NCBI GenBank assembly: GCA_016744335.1
Contig: JADGEO010000028.1
Coordinates: 1 to 47,521 of the forward strand
DNA from: Anaerolineales bacterium
GTDB taxonomy: Bacteria > Chloroflexota > Anaerolineae > Anaerolineales > Villigracilaceae
Reading direction: 5' to 3'
DNA: 47,521 nt
Shown: one piece after another, positions 9,063 to 17,544 of the stretch
How positions within the stretch are numbered: position 1 is the first letter of the stretch
How the letters are laid out: each line of letters begins with the position of its first letter
The notes under the pieces: model-generated
What the model was told of the DNA's origin: nothing
Databases searched by the model: none
The model's input: only the letters and a program-made list of their open reading frames with translations
Translations under genes and position numbers: made by a program

Positions 9063-9983
9063 ATGCTTAGATATATTACAAAACGCTTGATTTTCTCTAT
9101 TCCGATTGTTCTCGGTGTAACTTTAATCGCATTTCTTATTCTTTATCTAACGCCTGGAGACCCAGTAACCAATCTGCTTGGCTCTCGTGCTACACCTGAA
9201 GCACGCGCAGAGCTAAGCGAAAAGCTGGGCTTAGATCAGCCAGTGCTGGTGCAATATGGGCGTTGGTTGGGAAATGTCCTGCACGGCGATTTGGGGACGT
9301 CTATTCTCACAAAGCAACCCGTTTCTGAGGCTATTGGAAGTCGTTTGTCCTATACACTTAAGTTGACGCTAACGGCTTTTTTGAGCAGTGTTCTAATTGG
9401 TATTCCTGTGGGTATTTTTGCAGCAGCCAAACAAAATACAGCGGCAGATCATATCAGTATGGGCATAGCGATGTTCTTTTATTCCATGCCTGATTTTTGG
9501 TTTGGGCTTATGCTCATACTCGTCTTTAGTCTGACTTTGCAGTGGTTGCCCGTGTCAGGTGCTTACGGACCCAAATATCTCATCTTGCCTGCGCTTGCGC
9601 TTGGTTTACCGAAGATAGGCTCTATTGCTCGCCTCATGCGTGCTGAAACACTTGAGGTCATGCGAGAGGAATACTCCCTCACGGCAAGGGCAAAGGGCAT
9701 CTCAGAATGGCTCATTATGTTCAAGCATGTTTTACGCAATGCGGCTATTCCTGTTATGGTGATGCTCTTTCTTGCACTTCCTTGGCTTATTAGCGGTGCG
9801 GTGGTCATCGAAACTATCTTTGCTTGGCCCGGGATGGGACAACTCATGTACCAAGCCATTCTTCGTAAAGATTTCCCTGTCATTCAAGCCCTCTTACTGA
9901 TTATAGCTATTCTAACCGTCCTCTTTAACTTATTGGGCGATGTAGTAGCTGGCCTTCTGGATCCGCGTATTCGCGTAAAATAA
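9063..9983 (+). CDS. Peptide ABC importer permease, DppB-like
   Basis: 306 residues, the usual length for DppB/OppB. The N-terminus MLRYITKRLIFSIPIVLGVT and the LTPGDPVTNLLG segment are characteristic. There are about six membrane helices. The cytoplasmic EAA-type loop reads ARAKGISEWLIMFKHVLRNA and contacts the ATPases. It forms the inner-membrane channel with the next gene. The start is the only ATG in frame after the intercistronic hairpin; GAGGAG of the hairpin's 3' arm lies upstream at rather long spacing. Confidence 0.92.
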   Translation: MLRYITKRLIFSIPIVLGVTLIAFLILYLTPGDPVTNLLGSRATPEARAELSEKLGLDQPVLVQYGRWLGNVLHGDLGTSILTKQPVSEAIGSRLSYTLKLTLTAFLSSVLIGIPVGIFAAAKQNTAADHISMGIAMFFYSMPDFWFGLMLILVFSLTLQWLPVSGAYGPKYLILPALALGLPKIGSIARLMRAETLEVMREEYSLTARAKGISEWLIMFKHVLRNAAIPVMVMLFLALPWLISGAVVIETIFAWPGMGQLMYQAILRKDFPVIQALLLIIAILTVLFNLLGDVVAGLLDPRIRVK

Positions 9984-9984
9984 T

Positions 9985-10872
9985 ATGGAAAAAACTCAGG
10001 AACAATCCTCCCCCCAAACATTCACATCACGCTTGAATTCAAATCGCTCTTTTCGAAAATTCATTCGCCACAAACCAGCTCTGGTTGGTCTCGCCATTAT
10101 TATTCTTTTGATATTGATAGCTATATTTGCCCCCGTTATCGCTCCTTTTGAGTACGATGCACAAGATTTCTCAAGCATTCGTTTACCACCCAGCGCTGAC
10201 CATCTTTTTGGTACTGACAAATATGGACGCGATGTCTTTAGCCGCGTCGTTTATGGCTCACGAATTGCTTTGATGGTCGCCTCGCTAGTGGTGGTCATTG
10301 AGCTTGTTCTAGGAGTCACATTGGGTATGATGGCGGGCTATTTTGGTGGCAAAGTAGACACACTTATTTCAGGATTTACGGATATGGTTTGGGCTTTTCC
10401 GCCGCTTATTCTGGCATTAGGTCTAATTTCTGCCATCGGGGCAGGATTGGTTAATGTTGTTATTGCCATTGCTATCACCAGTTGGGCTCCTTTTTCCAGA
10501 GTAACCCGAGCAAAGGTGCTTTCAATGAAAGAGCGGGAGTTTGTAGAAGCAGGCATTGCCATCGGTGAAACGAACTCTAGCATTTTGGCACGCTATATAC
10601 TTCCCAATATCATTGCCCCGAATCTTGTATTGGCAACACTAACCATCCCTGCGGCTATTCTAACCACATCGGCATTAAGTTTTCTCGGGTTTGGTGCACA
10701 ACCGCCATCTCCTGATTGGGGAGCAATTCTCAATGAAGGGCGCGAGTTTCTGCGTGATGCTTGGTGGATATCCACTTTCCCTGGTATTGCCATTTTACTG
10801 ACGACATTGGCTTTCAATTTTCTCGGGGATGGCTTACGAGATGTATTTGACCCTAAACAAACGGTGCAATAA
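9985..10872 (+). CDS. Peptide ABC importer permease, DppC-like
   Basis: 295 residues with the DppC/OppC layout. A short charged N-terminus is followed by a first helix, then the periplasmic-side RLPPSADHLFGTDKYGRDVF motif typical of this subunit. The EAA loop is EREFVEAGIAIGETNSSILA. The ATG begins one base after the stop of the DppB-like gene, so translation is probably coupled. It forms the second half of the membrane channel. The C-terminal GDGLRDVFDPK is a family signature. Confidence 0.92.
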   Translation: MEKTQEQSSPQTFTSRLNSNRSFRKFIRHKPALVGLAIIILLILIAIFAPVIAPFEYDAQDFSSIRLPPSADHLFGTDKYGRDVFSRVVYGSRIALMVASLVVVIELVLGVTLGMMAGYFGGKVDTLISGFTDMVWAFPPLILALGLISAIGAGLVNVVIAIAITSWAPFSRVTRAKVLSMKEREFVEAGIAIGETNSSILARYILPNIIAPNLVLATLTIPAAILTTSALSFLGFGAQPPSPDWGAILNEGREFLRDAWWISTFPGIAILLTTLAFNFLGDGLRDVFDPKQTVQ

Positions 10873-10874
10873 TC

Positions 10875-11837
10875 ATGACACTTTTAGAAATCAAAAATTT
10901 GCATTTGCAATTTCAATCTGATGAGGGGCTGGCTTTAGTCCTTGACGGCATTAACTTCGATATAAAAAAAGGTGAAACTTTAGGTTTAGTTGGCGAGTCT
11001 GGCTGCGGAAAAAGTGTTACGGGCTTGAGCGTTTTACGTTTAATTCCCACACCACCCGGAGAGATCACGGAAGGGGAAATTATATTTGAAGGTGAGAATC
11101 TTCTGGAGAAATCTGCCAAAGAAATGCAAAACATTCGCGGGGGGCGTATTGCTATGATATTTCAAGACCCAATGGTTTCTCTTAACCCGGTCTACACTAT
11201 TGGCGACCAGATTGCAGAAGCAATTGATTTACATCAACCCAAAGGCATTACTAGCACTTGGGACGGTGTAGTAGAAGCTTTGGATAGCGTGCAAATCGCT
11301 GATCCAGAAAGTCGTGCTCATAATTACCCTCACCAATTTAGCGGCGGGATGCGTCAACGCGGCATGATTGCCATGATGTTATCTTGCCGCCCATCACTTT
11401 TGATTGCAGATGAACCCACCACCGCGCTGGATGTAACTGTTCAGGCACAGGTATTGCAAGTAATAGCAGATTTGCAAAAAGAATTGGGGATGGCGGTCAT
11501 TCTCATTACGCATAATTTAGGCGTAGTCGCCGAGTCTTGTGACCGTGTGGCAGTGATGTACGCAGGCACTATCGCAGAAATTGCTGATGTAGAAAAGTTG
11601 TTTGAAAACCCAAAACATCCATATACACGAGGCTTGCTTGGTGCTATTCCACGCGCAGACCGCGATATGAATGATTTGGCTATTATCGAAGGTAGTGTTC
11701 CCAATCATGTAAACCCGCCAAAAGGTTGTCGCTTTCACCCACGCTGTAAAGAAGCGATGGATATTTGTCGCATAGAAAAGCCAACGGATGTGGATTTAGG
11801 CGAAGATCATATTGTGGCATGTCATCTATATGGATAA
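10875..11837 (+). CDS. Peptide ABC importer ATPase, DppD-like
   Basis: 320 residues. Walker A is GESGCGKS at about residues 37-44; the ABC signature is FSGGMRQR; Walker B is LLIADEPTTALDVT; the H-loop is LITHNLG. A C-terminal oligopeptide-transporter extension has the cysteine-rich NPPKGCRFHPRCKEAMDIC segment, which often holds an Fe-S cluster in DppD/OppD. It starts two bases after the preceding stop. It hydrolyses ATP to power the importer. Confidence 0.93.
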   Translation: MTLLEIKNLHLQFQSDEGLALVLDGINFDIKKGETLGLVGESGCGKSVTGLSVLRLIPTPPGEITEGEIIFEGENLLEKSAKEMQNIRGGRIAMIFQDPMVSLNPVYTIGDQIAEAIDLHQPKGITSTWDGVVEALDSVQIADPESRAHNYPHQFSGGMRQRGMIAMMLSCRPSLLIADEPTTALDVTVQAQVLQVIADLQKELGMAVILITHNLGVVAESCDRVAVMYAGTIAEIADVEKLFENPKHPYTRGLLGAIPRADRDMNDLAIIEGSVPNHVNPPKGCRFHPRCKEAMDICRIEKPTDVDLGEDHIVACHLYG

Positions 11838-12804
11838 GAATATGCTAATAAAAGTTAAAAATCTCAGAAAAGAGTTCTCCGTTGGGGGAACCTTATTTCA
11901 AACAGAACGTGAAACTGTCAAAGCCGTAGATGGTATTTCATTTGACATCAAAAGTGGTGCCGCCTTAGGCTTAGTAGGTGAATCTGGGTCGGGCAAAACA
12001 ACAGTTGCCAAAACCATGCTCCGCTTACACGAACCCACTTCGGGTGAATTCATCTTTGATGAACAGAGCGTTTTCTCTCTTCTTCCTGCTGAGTTGCGTA
12101 AATTGCGGCGGCGGATGCAAATTGTTCATCAAAACCCAAACGCATCTTTGCATCCACGCATGACCGTTATGGCGCAAGTTTCTCGCCCACTAAAAATCCA
12201 AGGAATTGGAGATAAAAGCACACACGAAAAACAGGTGCTGGATATGTTGCAGCGTGTCGGACTTAACCCAGAACATGCTCGGCGATATCCGCACGAATTC
12301 AGTGGCGGACAAAAGCAACGTATCTCTATTGCTCGCGCTCTCATCACAAACCCTGAGTTTGTCGCATTGGATGAACCCACCTCCGCTTTAGATGTTTCTG
12401 TGCAAGCGCAAGTTCTTCAACTCCTACGCCGTTTGCAAAGCGAACTTAATTTAACCTACCTCTTCGTCTCACATGATCTTGGCGTAATTCGCTATATGTG
12501 CAGTGAAGTCGCCGTGATGTATTTGGGCAACCTTGTCGAATATGCTACTAAACCCAAACTCTTCGCCAATCCGCTTCACCCTTATACACAATCATTGCTA
12601 TCAATTGTCCCTATTCCTGACCCCAAACTGCGCCACAGAGACAGAAAAATGCTCAAGGGAGAAATCCCATCACCCAAAAATCCACCGAAAGGGTGCCGTT
12701 TTCACACTCGTTGTCCACAGGTCATGGAAAAATGCAAAAGCATTGAACCAAAGATGAAGCAGATTGAAGAAGGGCATCAGGTCGCCTGTCATTTATATGA
12801 ATAG
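11830..12804 (+). CDS. Peptide ABC importer ATPase, DppF-like
   Basis: About 324 residues. Walker A is GESGSGKTT; the signature is FSGGQKQRIS; Walker B is FVALDEPTSALDVS; the H-loop is FVSHDLG. The C-terminal NPPKGCRFHTRCPQVMEKC segment is typical of the second ATPase. The start at 11830 overlaps the DppD-like stop by 8 bases. ATG 11842, preceded by GGATAAG, is an equally plausible start, and an upstream ATG at 11812 is less likely. With its partner it completes a five-gene importer (binding protein, two permeases, two ATPases). Confidence 0.92.
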   Translation: MDKNMLIKVKNLRKEFSVGGTLFQTERETVKAVDGISFDIKSGAALGLVGESGSGKTTVAKTMLRLHEPTSGEFIFDEQSVFSLLPAELRKLRRRMQIVHQNPNASLHPRMTVMAQVSRPLKIQGIGDKSTHEKQVLDMLQRVGLNPEHARRYPHEFSGGQKQRISIARALITNPEFVALDEPTSALDVSVQAQVLQLLRRLQSELNLTYLFVSHDLGVIRYMCSEVAVMYLGNLVEYATKPKLFANPLHPYTQSLLSIVPIPDPKLRHRDRKMLKGEIPSPKNPPKGCRFHTRCPQVMEKCKSIEPKMKQIEEGHQVACHLYE

Positions 12805-12926
12805 TCTAAAAACTAGACCCGAAAGGTTTTATTAGGACACTTTTTTTATGAGACGACTTGGAAAGCATAGATTCTCGTTTGATAATGGCGAAATTGACAC
12901 CTTTTGGGTCTTTAGTGGATATAAAA

Positions 12927-13136
12927 TTGCTTCGCCCGTGATTTGGGCTTGGGTGCTGCGTCCAAGCAGATGTGCGGTATGAATCTTCTCTTTTGTAGTA
13001 ATCGCTTTAGCGATTATCTATGTGCCAAATAAGGTCAAAATCCCTTAGACAAAGGGATTTTGAAGATGCCCACCCCAAGAAAATATTGACCCGCGGTAAG
13101 CAAGCTAAAAACACGCACGTTCCAGCTTTTCATCCC
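12927..13136 (+). repeat. Foldback intergenic element, copy B (with enlarged core)
   Basis: The left part GTGATTTGGGCTTGGGTGC and the right part GGTAAGCAAGCTAAAAACAC...CTTTTCATCCC match the other family members. The core is enlarged and holds two extra hairpins: TAATCGC/GCGATTA at 12999-13016 and TCAAAATCCCTT/AAGGGATTTTGA at 13035-13063. A single arm CCCGAAAGGTTTTATTA at 12818-12834, just upstream, equals the 5' arm of the hairpin at 18755. No open frame of note is present in 12805-13153. Confidence 0.6.
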
Positions 13137-13153
13137 ATAGGATTTCATTGCTT

Positions 13154-13981
13154 ATGTTCAATCCAATAAATTTAGACCCGCCCATAGACAGTAACTTCCC
13201 GGCTTCGATGCACTCGTTCCTCATCGAAAGTCATGGGGTAAAGCTGAACAGCCTAATCTATTTGGCGGCGGGAGCGGGGAAACACCCAACTGTGATTTTA
13301 TTACCAGGTTTTCCCGGCAATGAGCGTAATTTAGATATTGCCCAAGCCATCCGCCGAGCAGGTTGGCATGTAGTCTATTTTAATTATCGCGGCTCGTGGG
13401 GCAATGAGGGTAACTATACACAACAGAATTTGGTAGAAGATACCGTAGCGGTTTTTGAGTTTTTGCACGCTCAGGCAGATGAATATCGCATTGACTCGCA
13501 AAAGATTGCTTTGATCGGTCATAGCATGGGCGGCGCAACTGCGCTGGCGGCGGCGATAGAAGAACCCGCTATTCAATATATAGCATCGTTGGCGGGGGTA
13601 AATTGGGATGCTTGGGCAATGCTCAAAGAGAATGCCCCCACTGCCTTTGAGGAATTAGCAAGCTTATTGGACGAAGGTTCGGCGCCGCTGACTGGTTTTG
13701 ATGGCAAAGCCTTTTTAACGGAAGCAAGCCAAAATCGCGAACGATACGATCTTCAGCCCAATGCAAAAAAACTGGCAAAGAGACAAATTTTGCTGGTCGG
13801 TGGGCTACGGGATTTAATCATCCCGTTAGATGAACATCATTATCCCCTTTTAGAAGCCTTGCAAGCTGAAAATGCGGCACACTTGACGCATCAAATTCTT
13901 GATGATGATCATGTTTTCTCAAATTATCGTATTGCTTTGACAGAACTGATTCTTTCATGGTTGGGAAAAATAAACAGATGA
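13154..13981 (+). CDS. Alpha/beta hydrolase
   Basis: 275 residues. The oxyanion segment LLPGFPGNERN is followed by the nucleophile elbow GHSMGG (Ser about residue 124). A late acid lies near GLRDLIIPLDEHH and the catalytic His in DDDHVFSNY. This is the layout of serine alpha/beta hydrolases of the acyl-peptidase/esterase type without a lid signature. No signal peptide, so it is cytoplasmic. The start ATG 13154 is preferred over the TTG at 13148. Its stop overlaps the next start as ATGA, so it is co-translated with the enolase-superfamily gene. It may cleave an ester or amide brought in by the importer; the substrate is unknown. Confidence 0.8.
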   Translation: MFNPINLDPPIDSNFPASMHSFLIESHGVKLNSLIYLAAGAGKHPTVILLPGFPGNERNLDIAQAIRRAGWHVVYFNYRGSWGNEGNYTQQNLVEDTVAVFEFLHAQADEYRIDSQKIALIGHSMGGATALAAAIEEPAIQYIASLAGVNWDAWAMLKENAPTAFEELASLLDEGSAPLTGFDGKAFLTEASQNRERYDLQPNAKKLAKRQILLVGGLRDLIIPLDEHHYPLLEALQAENAAHLTHQILDDDHVFSNYRIALTELILSWLGKINR

Positions 13982-15105
13982 AAATTAAAGATATATTACT
14001 CAGCAATAAATTTATAAATTTTAGACATAGCTACGGTATTTCGAGTGCCACCTTTACAGGAGAATCTTTTCTCATTCTCAAACTTCTTGGTGAAGATGGC
14101 ACTTTTGGTCTTTCTGACAGTGTCACATCTATTCCCTTTGGGTATGAAGATGTTGGCACAATGATTTATATTATCCAAAACCATTTATTCCCTGCTATTC
14201 TCGGCATAGATTCTTTCGATATTGAAGCCATTGAAACGAAAATGGAAAAAGCGACACCAGGGCATCCGATGGCAAAAGCGGCGATAAATATCGCCTTGCA
14301 TGATCTCAATGCCAAAGAGCTTGGCATTCCCCTTTATCAATTACTTGGGGGAAAATATCGCCACGCAGTTCCTTTTGCTGGCGGCATCGGCATCAGCGAG
14401 ACAGAGCGTATGGTGAAAGAAGCGCACGATTTCGTAGAAAATGGTTGCAAAACGCTCAAGATGAAAATAGGCGTTGACCCAAAATCAGATTTAGAGCGAG
14501 TGCGAGAAATCCGAAAGGTAATTGGTGATGAAATCAACTTCCGTGTTGACGCAAATCAAGGTTGTAATTTAACCGAATATCTGCCTATTTTCCGCAAAAT
14601 GGAAAAATATAATCTCGAATCTATAGAGCAACCCCTGCCAATTTGGGATTTAGAAGGCTACCAAAAACTTTGTTGGGCTTTAGATACCCCAATCCTAATT
14701 GACGAAGGCATCTACACCCCTCACGATTTGATGACCCTCATCAAATTCAAAGCAGTGGATGCTGTCAATATAAAAATACTAAAAACAGGATTAACGGGCG
14801 GAAAGCAAATAGCCGCAATCGCAGAATCTGCCGGATTGCCCTGTTTTGTAGGAAGTATGTTTGAAACAGGCATCGGCACCGCCGCGGGCATCCACTTTGC
14901 GCTCTCTACGAGAAATATTGCTTACGACAACGAATGTGCCTTCCCCCTTATGCTCGCAGAAGACATCGTAGAAGGCGATATTTATTCAGAAACGCCCAAA
15001 GACTATAGCTGGGATCTACCGAAAGGCGTTGGGCTGGGGATTCAATTGAAGTCGAACGTGAATTTGGGCTTGAGCTCGCTTAAAGAGCAGAGGGGCGAAA
15101 AATGA
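13978..15105 (+). CDS. Enolase-superfamily enzyme, dipeptide-epimerase-like
   Basis: 375 residues from the ATG overlapping the previous stop (ATGA). It has muconate-lactonizing-subgroup residues: the KxK acid/base pair at K161-K163 (LKMKIG), metal ligands D191 (DANQG), E217 (EQP) and D242 (DEG), and the second catalytic Lys K266 (NIKILK). Spacing between these residues is close to that of L-Ala-D/L-Glu epimerase. Other members of this subgroup are muconate cycloisomerase, o-succinylbenzoate synthase and N-acylamino acid racemase. A peptide importer upstream and an M20 hydrolase downstream favour a dipeptide epimerase, which in other bacteria recycles the murein dipeptide L-Ala-D-Glu. Substrate assignment is inference. 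Confidence 0.75.
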   Translation: MKIKDILLSNKFINFRHSYGISSATFTGESFLILKLLGEDGTFGLSDSVTSIPFGYEDVGTMIYIIQNHLFPAILGIDSFDIEAIETKMEKATPGHPMAKAAINIALHDLNAKELGIPLYQLLGGKYRHAVPFAGGIGISETERMVKEAHDFVENGCKTLKMKIGVDPKSDLERVREIRKVIGDEINFRVDANQGCNLTEYLPIFRKMEKYNLESIEQPLPIWDLEGYQKLCWALDTPILIDEGIYTPHDLMTLIKFKAVDAVNIKILKTGLTGGKQIAAIAESAGLPCFVGSMFETGIGTAAGIHFALSTRNIAYDNECAFPLMLAEDIVEGDIYSETPKDYSWDLPKGVGLGIQLKSNVNLGLSSLKEQRGEK

Positions 15106-16562
15106 CAGCTACCGATAACGCTGCCGAAATCATCGGCTGGATCGAAGAAAATAGTTCTCGCTTTACGGATATGGCGAATAAAATCTGGCAAACGCCCGAA
15201 GTCGCTTGGCATGAATTCAAATCATCTCAATTGCAGGCAGATTTCTTAAAAAAAGAAGATTTTAAGATTGAATGGAAAGTAGGTGGAATAAATACAGCTT
15301 TTCTTGCCGAATGGGGGCAAGGGGGACCCATTCTCGCCTTTATCGGAGAATATGACGCTTTGCCTGGTTTATCTCAGATAAAAGAACCATTCAAAGAAGC
15401 GATTAGAGAAGGTAGCGCAGGACACGGTTGCGGACATAACCTTATCGGCACCGGAGCAGTTGCTTCTGCACTGGCAGTACAAAAATGGCTAGAAAAAACA
15501 GGGGTTTCAGGAAGAGTGCGCTATTATGGTTGCCCCGCAGAAGAGGAAGGTGGCGGAAAAGTCTTTATGGCGCGAGCTGGCGTTTTTGACGATATAGATG
15601 CGGCATTCAACTTCCACCCAGATACGATTAATATGCCCGCAAAAGGGAGTACAGTCGGCATTAACGCCATCTATTACCGATTTCATGGTCGCACAGCTCA
15701 TGCCAGCGTTGCCCCGCACGAAGGACGCTCCGCATTAGATGCGGTGGAGTTGATGAACGTAGGCGTTAACTATTTACGCGAACATGTCACAAGCGATGTG
15801 CGCATCCATTACGTCATCACCAATGGCGGATTAGCACCCAATATCGTCCCTGAAGAATCCGAAGTTTTTTACTATATTCGAGCTGCCAAATCAGAGTATC
15901 TCGCAGAAGTAGTCGAGCGCATTCGCAAAGTGGCAGAAGGCGCAGCAATGATGACCGAAACCACCGTTGAAATCCACTTTGAAGATGGATTTTCCCCCGT
16001 ACTCAATAATCATTATCTCGCAGATATGCAATATCAGGCAATGAAGTCAGTCGGTGCGTTTCAATTTACGCAAGATGAAATTGACTACGCTCAAAAAATC
16101 AACGATGCCTTTTCTAGCACGAATGCGGCACATCTTGAGCAACGAATTTCTGCCTTTTCTATCCCGCCGCAAGAGCAAAAGCTTCTCAAAAAACATAAAA
16201 ATCACCCCCTAATCGGAGAGAATTTCCCAGCGATGGATGCTGGCGTGGTCGCACCCGGCTCAACGGATGTGGGCGATCTCAGTCAGGTTGTTCCGCTCAG
16301 TATGCTCATCACCGCTTGCTGGCCCACTGGCGTTCCCGGGCATAGCTGGGGAAATGTCGCCGCCTCTGGCATGTCCATTGGGCATAAGGGCATGTTGCAC
16401 GCCGCCAAAATTATGGCAGTCACAGCGATGGAAATCTTCTCAGCCCCAGAGCATCTCACCAAAATCAAAGAAGAATTCAAAGAAAAAACTGGAGGGATGC
16501 CTTATACCGCACCCATCCCAGACACGATTATGCCCCCGCAATATGAGCCACCACGGGAGTAA
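15102..16562 (+). CDS. M20-family amidohydrolase, AbgB-like
   Basis: 486 residues, close to AbgB length (about 480). Metal-binding motifs of M20 peptidases are visible: EYDALPG, GHGCGHN (from about residue 107), the catalytic AEEEGGG, and NFHPDT. The dimerisation-domain motif FHGRTAHAS follows. AbgB-type enzymes cleave p-aminobenzoyl-glutamate or small N-acyl amino acids and dipeptides. There is no signal peptide. The start overlaps the previous stop by four bases (ATGA). With the epimerase and hydrolase it forms a three-gene translationally coupled unit for degrading imported peptides or N-acyl amino acids. Confidence 0.87.
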   Translation: MTATDNAAEIIGWIEENSSRFTDMANKIWQTPEVAWHEFKSSQLQADFLKKEDFKIEWKVGGINTAFLAEWGQGGPILAFIGEYDALPGLSQIKEPFKEAIREGSAGHGCGHNLIGTGAVASALAVQKWLEKTGVSGRVRYYGCPAEEEGGGKVFMARAGVFDDIDAAFNFHPDTINMPAKGSTVGINAIYYRFHGRTAHASVAPHEGRSALDAVELMNVGVNYLREHVTSDVRIHYVITNGGLAPNIVPEESEVFYYIRAAKSEYLAEVVERIRKVAEGAAMMTETTVEIHFEDGFSPVLNNHYLADMQYQAMKSVGAFQFTQDEIDYAQKINDAFSSTNAAHLEQRISAFSIPPQEQKLLKKHKNHPLIGENFPAMDAGVVAPGSTDVGDLSQVVPLSMLITACWPTGVPGHSWGNVAASGMSIGHKGMLHAAKIMAVTAMEIFSAPEHLTKIKEEFKEKTGGMPYTAPIPDTIMPPQYEPPRE

Positions 16563-16708
16563 AAAAGCGCGACACACCTGATTTGGGCTTGAGTGCTGAA
16601 CCCCGAACATTTTTTCGGCGTAAGTAGATAGATGTCCACGATAAAAAGATGTTGACCATCGGCACGCAGGCTAAAAACAAGCCCGATGCGAGGCTTTTTA
16701 TCTCATCC
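16563..16708 (+). repeat. Foldback intergenic element, copy C
   Basis: Begins immediately after the M20 stop with GCGCGACACACCTGATTTGG and ends GAGGCTTTTTATCTCATCC. The internal segment GATGTTGACCATCGGCACGC matches copies B and D. The two ends are imperfect inverted repeats of each other. No open frame. Confidence 0.6.
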
Positions 16709-16730
16709 TAACTTAATATGGAAAACGATT

Positions 16731-17360
16731 ATGGAAATAGATCATATATTCATTTTTTTATCCCCAAAAGGCGAAGAAGTTGATGATTTGGTCAGATTTG
16801 GGTTGAATGAAGGCAGCGGACGGTCTCATCCTGGCATAGGTACGAGAAACCGAAGAGTTTTCTTTGAGAATTTCTATTTGGAGTTTCTGTGGGTAGAGAA
16901 TGAAGCAGAAGCTAAAAGTCTACAGGATTTAGGAATTTGGGAGCGTTCAAAGTTTAGGGACAGTGATTATTCTCCTTTTGGGCTTTGCTTAAACAACACA
17001 GCCAATACAGACTCTATCTTTGAAGATTCTCTGAAATTCCATCCCGATTTCTTGCCCAAAGGCAATGTGGTAGATATCATTACGAATGAAAAAATGCCTT
17101 GGATTTTTAGATTTCCCCCGAAGAGGCAAAAGAAAAATAGTGCTGAACCTAGAGTGCATCAAAATGGTATAAAAAGTCTCACCAGAGCAGTTTTCAATCT
17201 GCAACGAAAAGATTTTAAAGAAATTCTCGATGCTATAGAGGGAGAATCTATAATTGAATTCAGGGAGTCTTTAGAAAATTTGTTGGTGCTAGAGTTTGAT
17301 AATAATCAGCAAGGAAAGATACAAAAATTTAAAGAATTGATGCTAGAAATACGGTATTAG
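16731..17360 (+). CDS. VOC/glyoxalase-like protein
   Basis: 209 residues from ATG 16731 (the longer frame from 16686 would begin inside the repeat). The N-terminus MEIDHIFIFLSPKGEEVDD followed by a strand with FFENFYLEFLWVEN resembles the first half of glyoxalase-like VOC folds, where His and Glu bind a metal. The second half does not clearly keep metal ligands. The substrate is unknown. Codon use is more A/T-rich than its neighbours. It is flanked by a foldback repeat and by the ornithine aminotransferase promoter, so it probably forms its own unit. Confidence 0.5.
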   Translation: MEIDHIFIFLSPKGEEVDDLVRFGLNEGSGRSHPGIGTRNRRVFFENFYLEFLWVENEAEAKSLQDLGIWERSKFRDSDYSPFGLCLNNTANTDSIFEDSLKFHPDFLPKGNVVDIITNEKMPWIFRFPPKRQKKNSAEPRVHQNGIKSLTRAVFNLQRKDFKEILDAIEGESIIEFRESLENLLVLEFDNNQQGKIQKFKELMLEIRY

Positions 17361-17400
17361 TTTTTGTTTATGGCTTAAAAGCTTTGACACCCTACTTTTT

Positions 17401-17434
17401 CCATCCTTTTGAATATATCTAAAAATAGTATAAT
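17401..17434 (+). promoter_or_regulatory. Putative promoter of rocD
   Basis: TATAAT at 17429-17434, with CCATCCTTT at 17401-17409 about 19 bases before it. The same box lies before the -10 of the peptide importer (7140-7172). No consensus TTGACA is present. Confidence 0.45.
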
Positions 17435-17498
17435 TTATTCTCATCACCCCATAAAAGATGACTGACGAGAACAATGGGTTTTCGTTTTGGTCTGAGCA

Positions 17499-17530
17499 GA
17501 GCCTGATTTTAAATAATCAGGCTCTTTTTT
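17499..17530 (+). terminator. Leader terminator immediately before rocD RBS
   Basis: GAGCCTGATT (17499-17508) pairs with AATCAGGCTC (17515-17524), followed by six T. The rocD ribosome-binding AAAGGAG begins at the end of the T-run. Because the promoter is upstream and the gene immediately downstream, this looks like a transcription attenuator rather than a simple end-of-operon terminator. The effector is unknown. Confidence 0.65.
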
Positions 17531-17544
17531 AAAGGAGAAGTTGC

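Noticed and set aside
17401..17544. Known riboswitch in the rocD leader
   Set aside because: Only a terminator and about 65 bases of leader are visible; no conserved aptamer core that I recognise.
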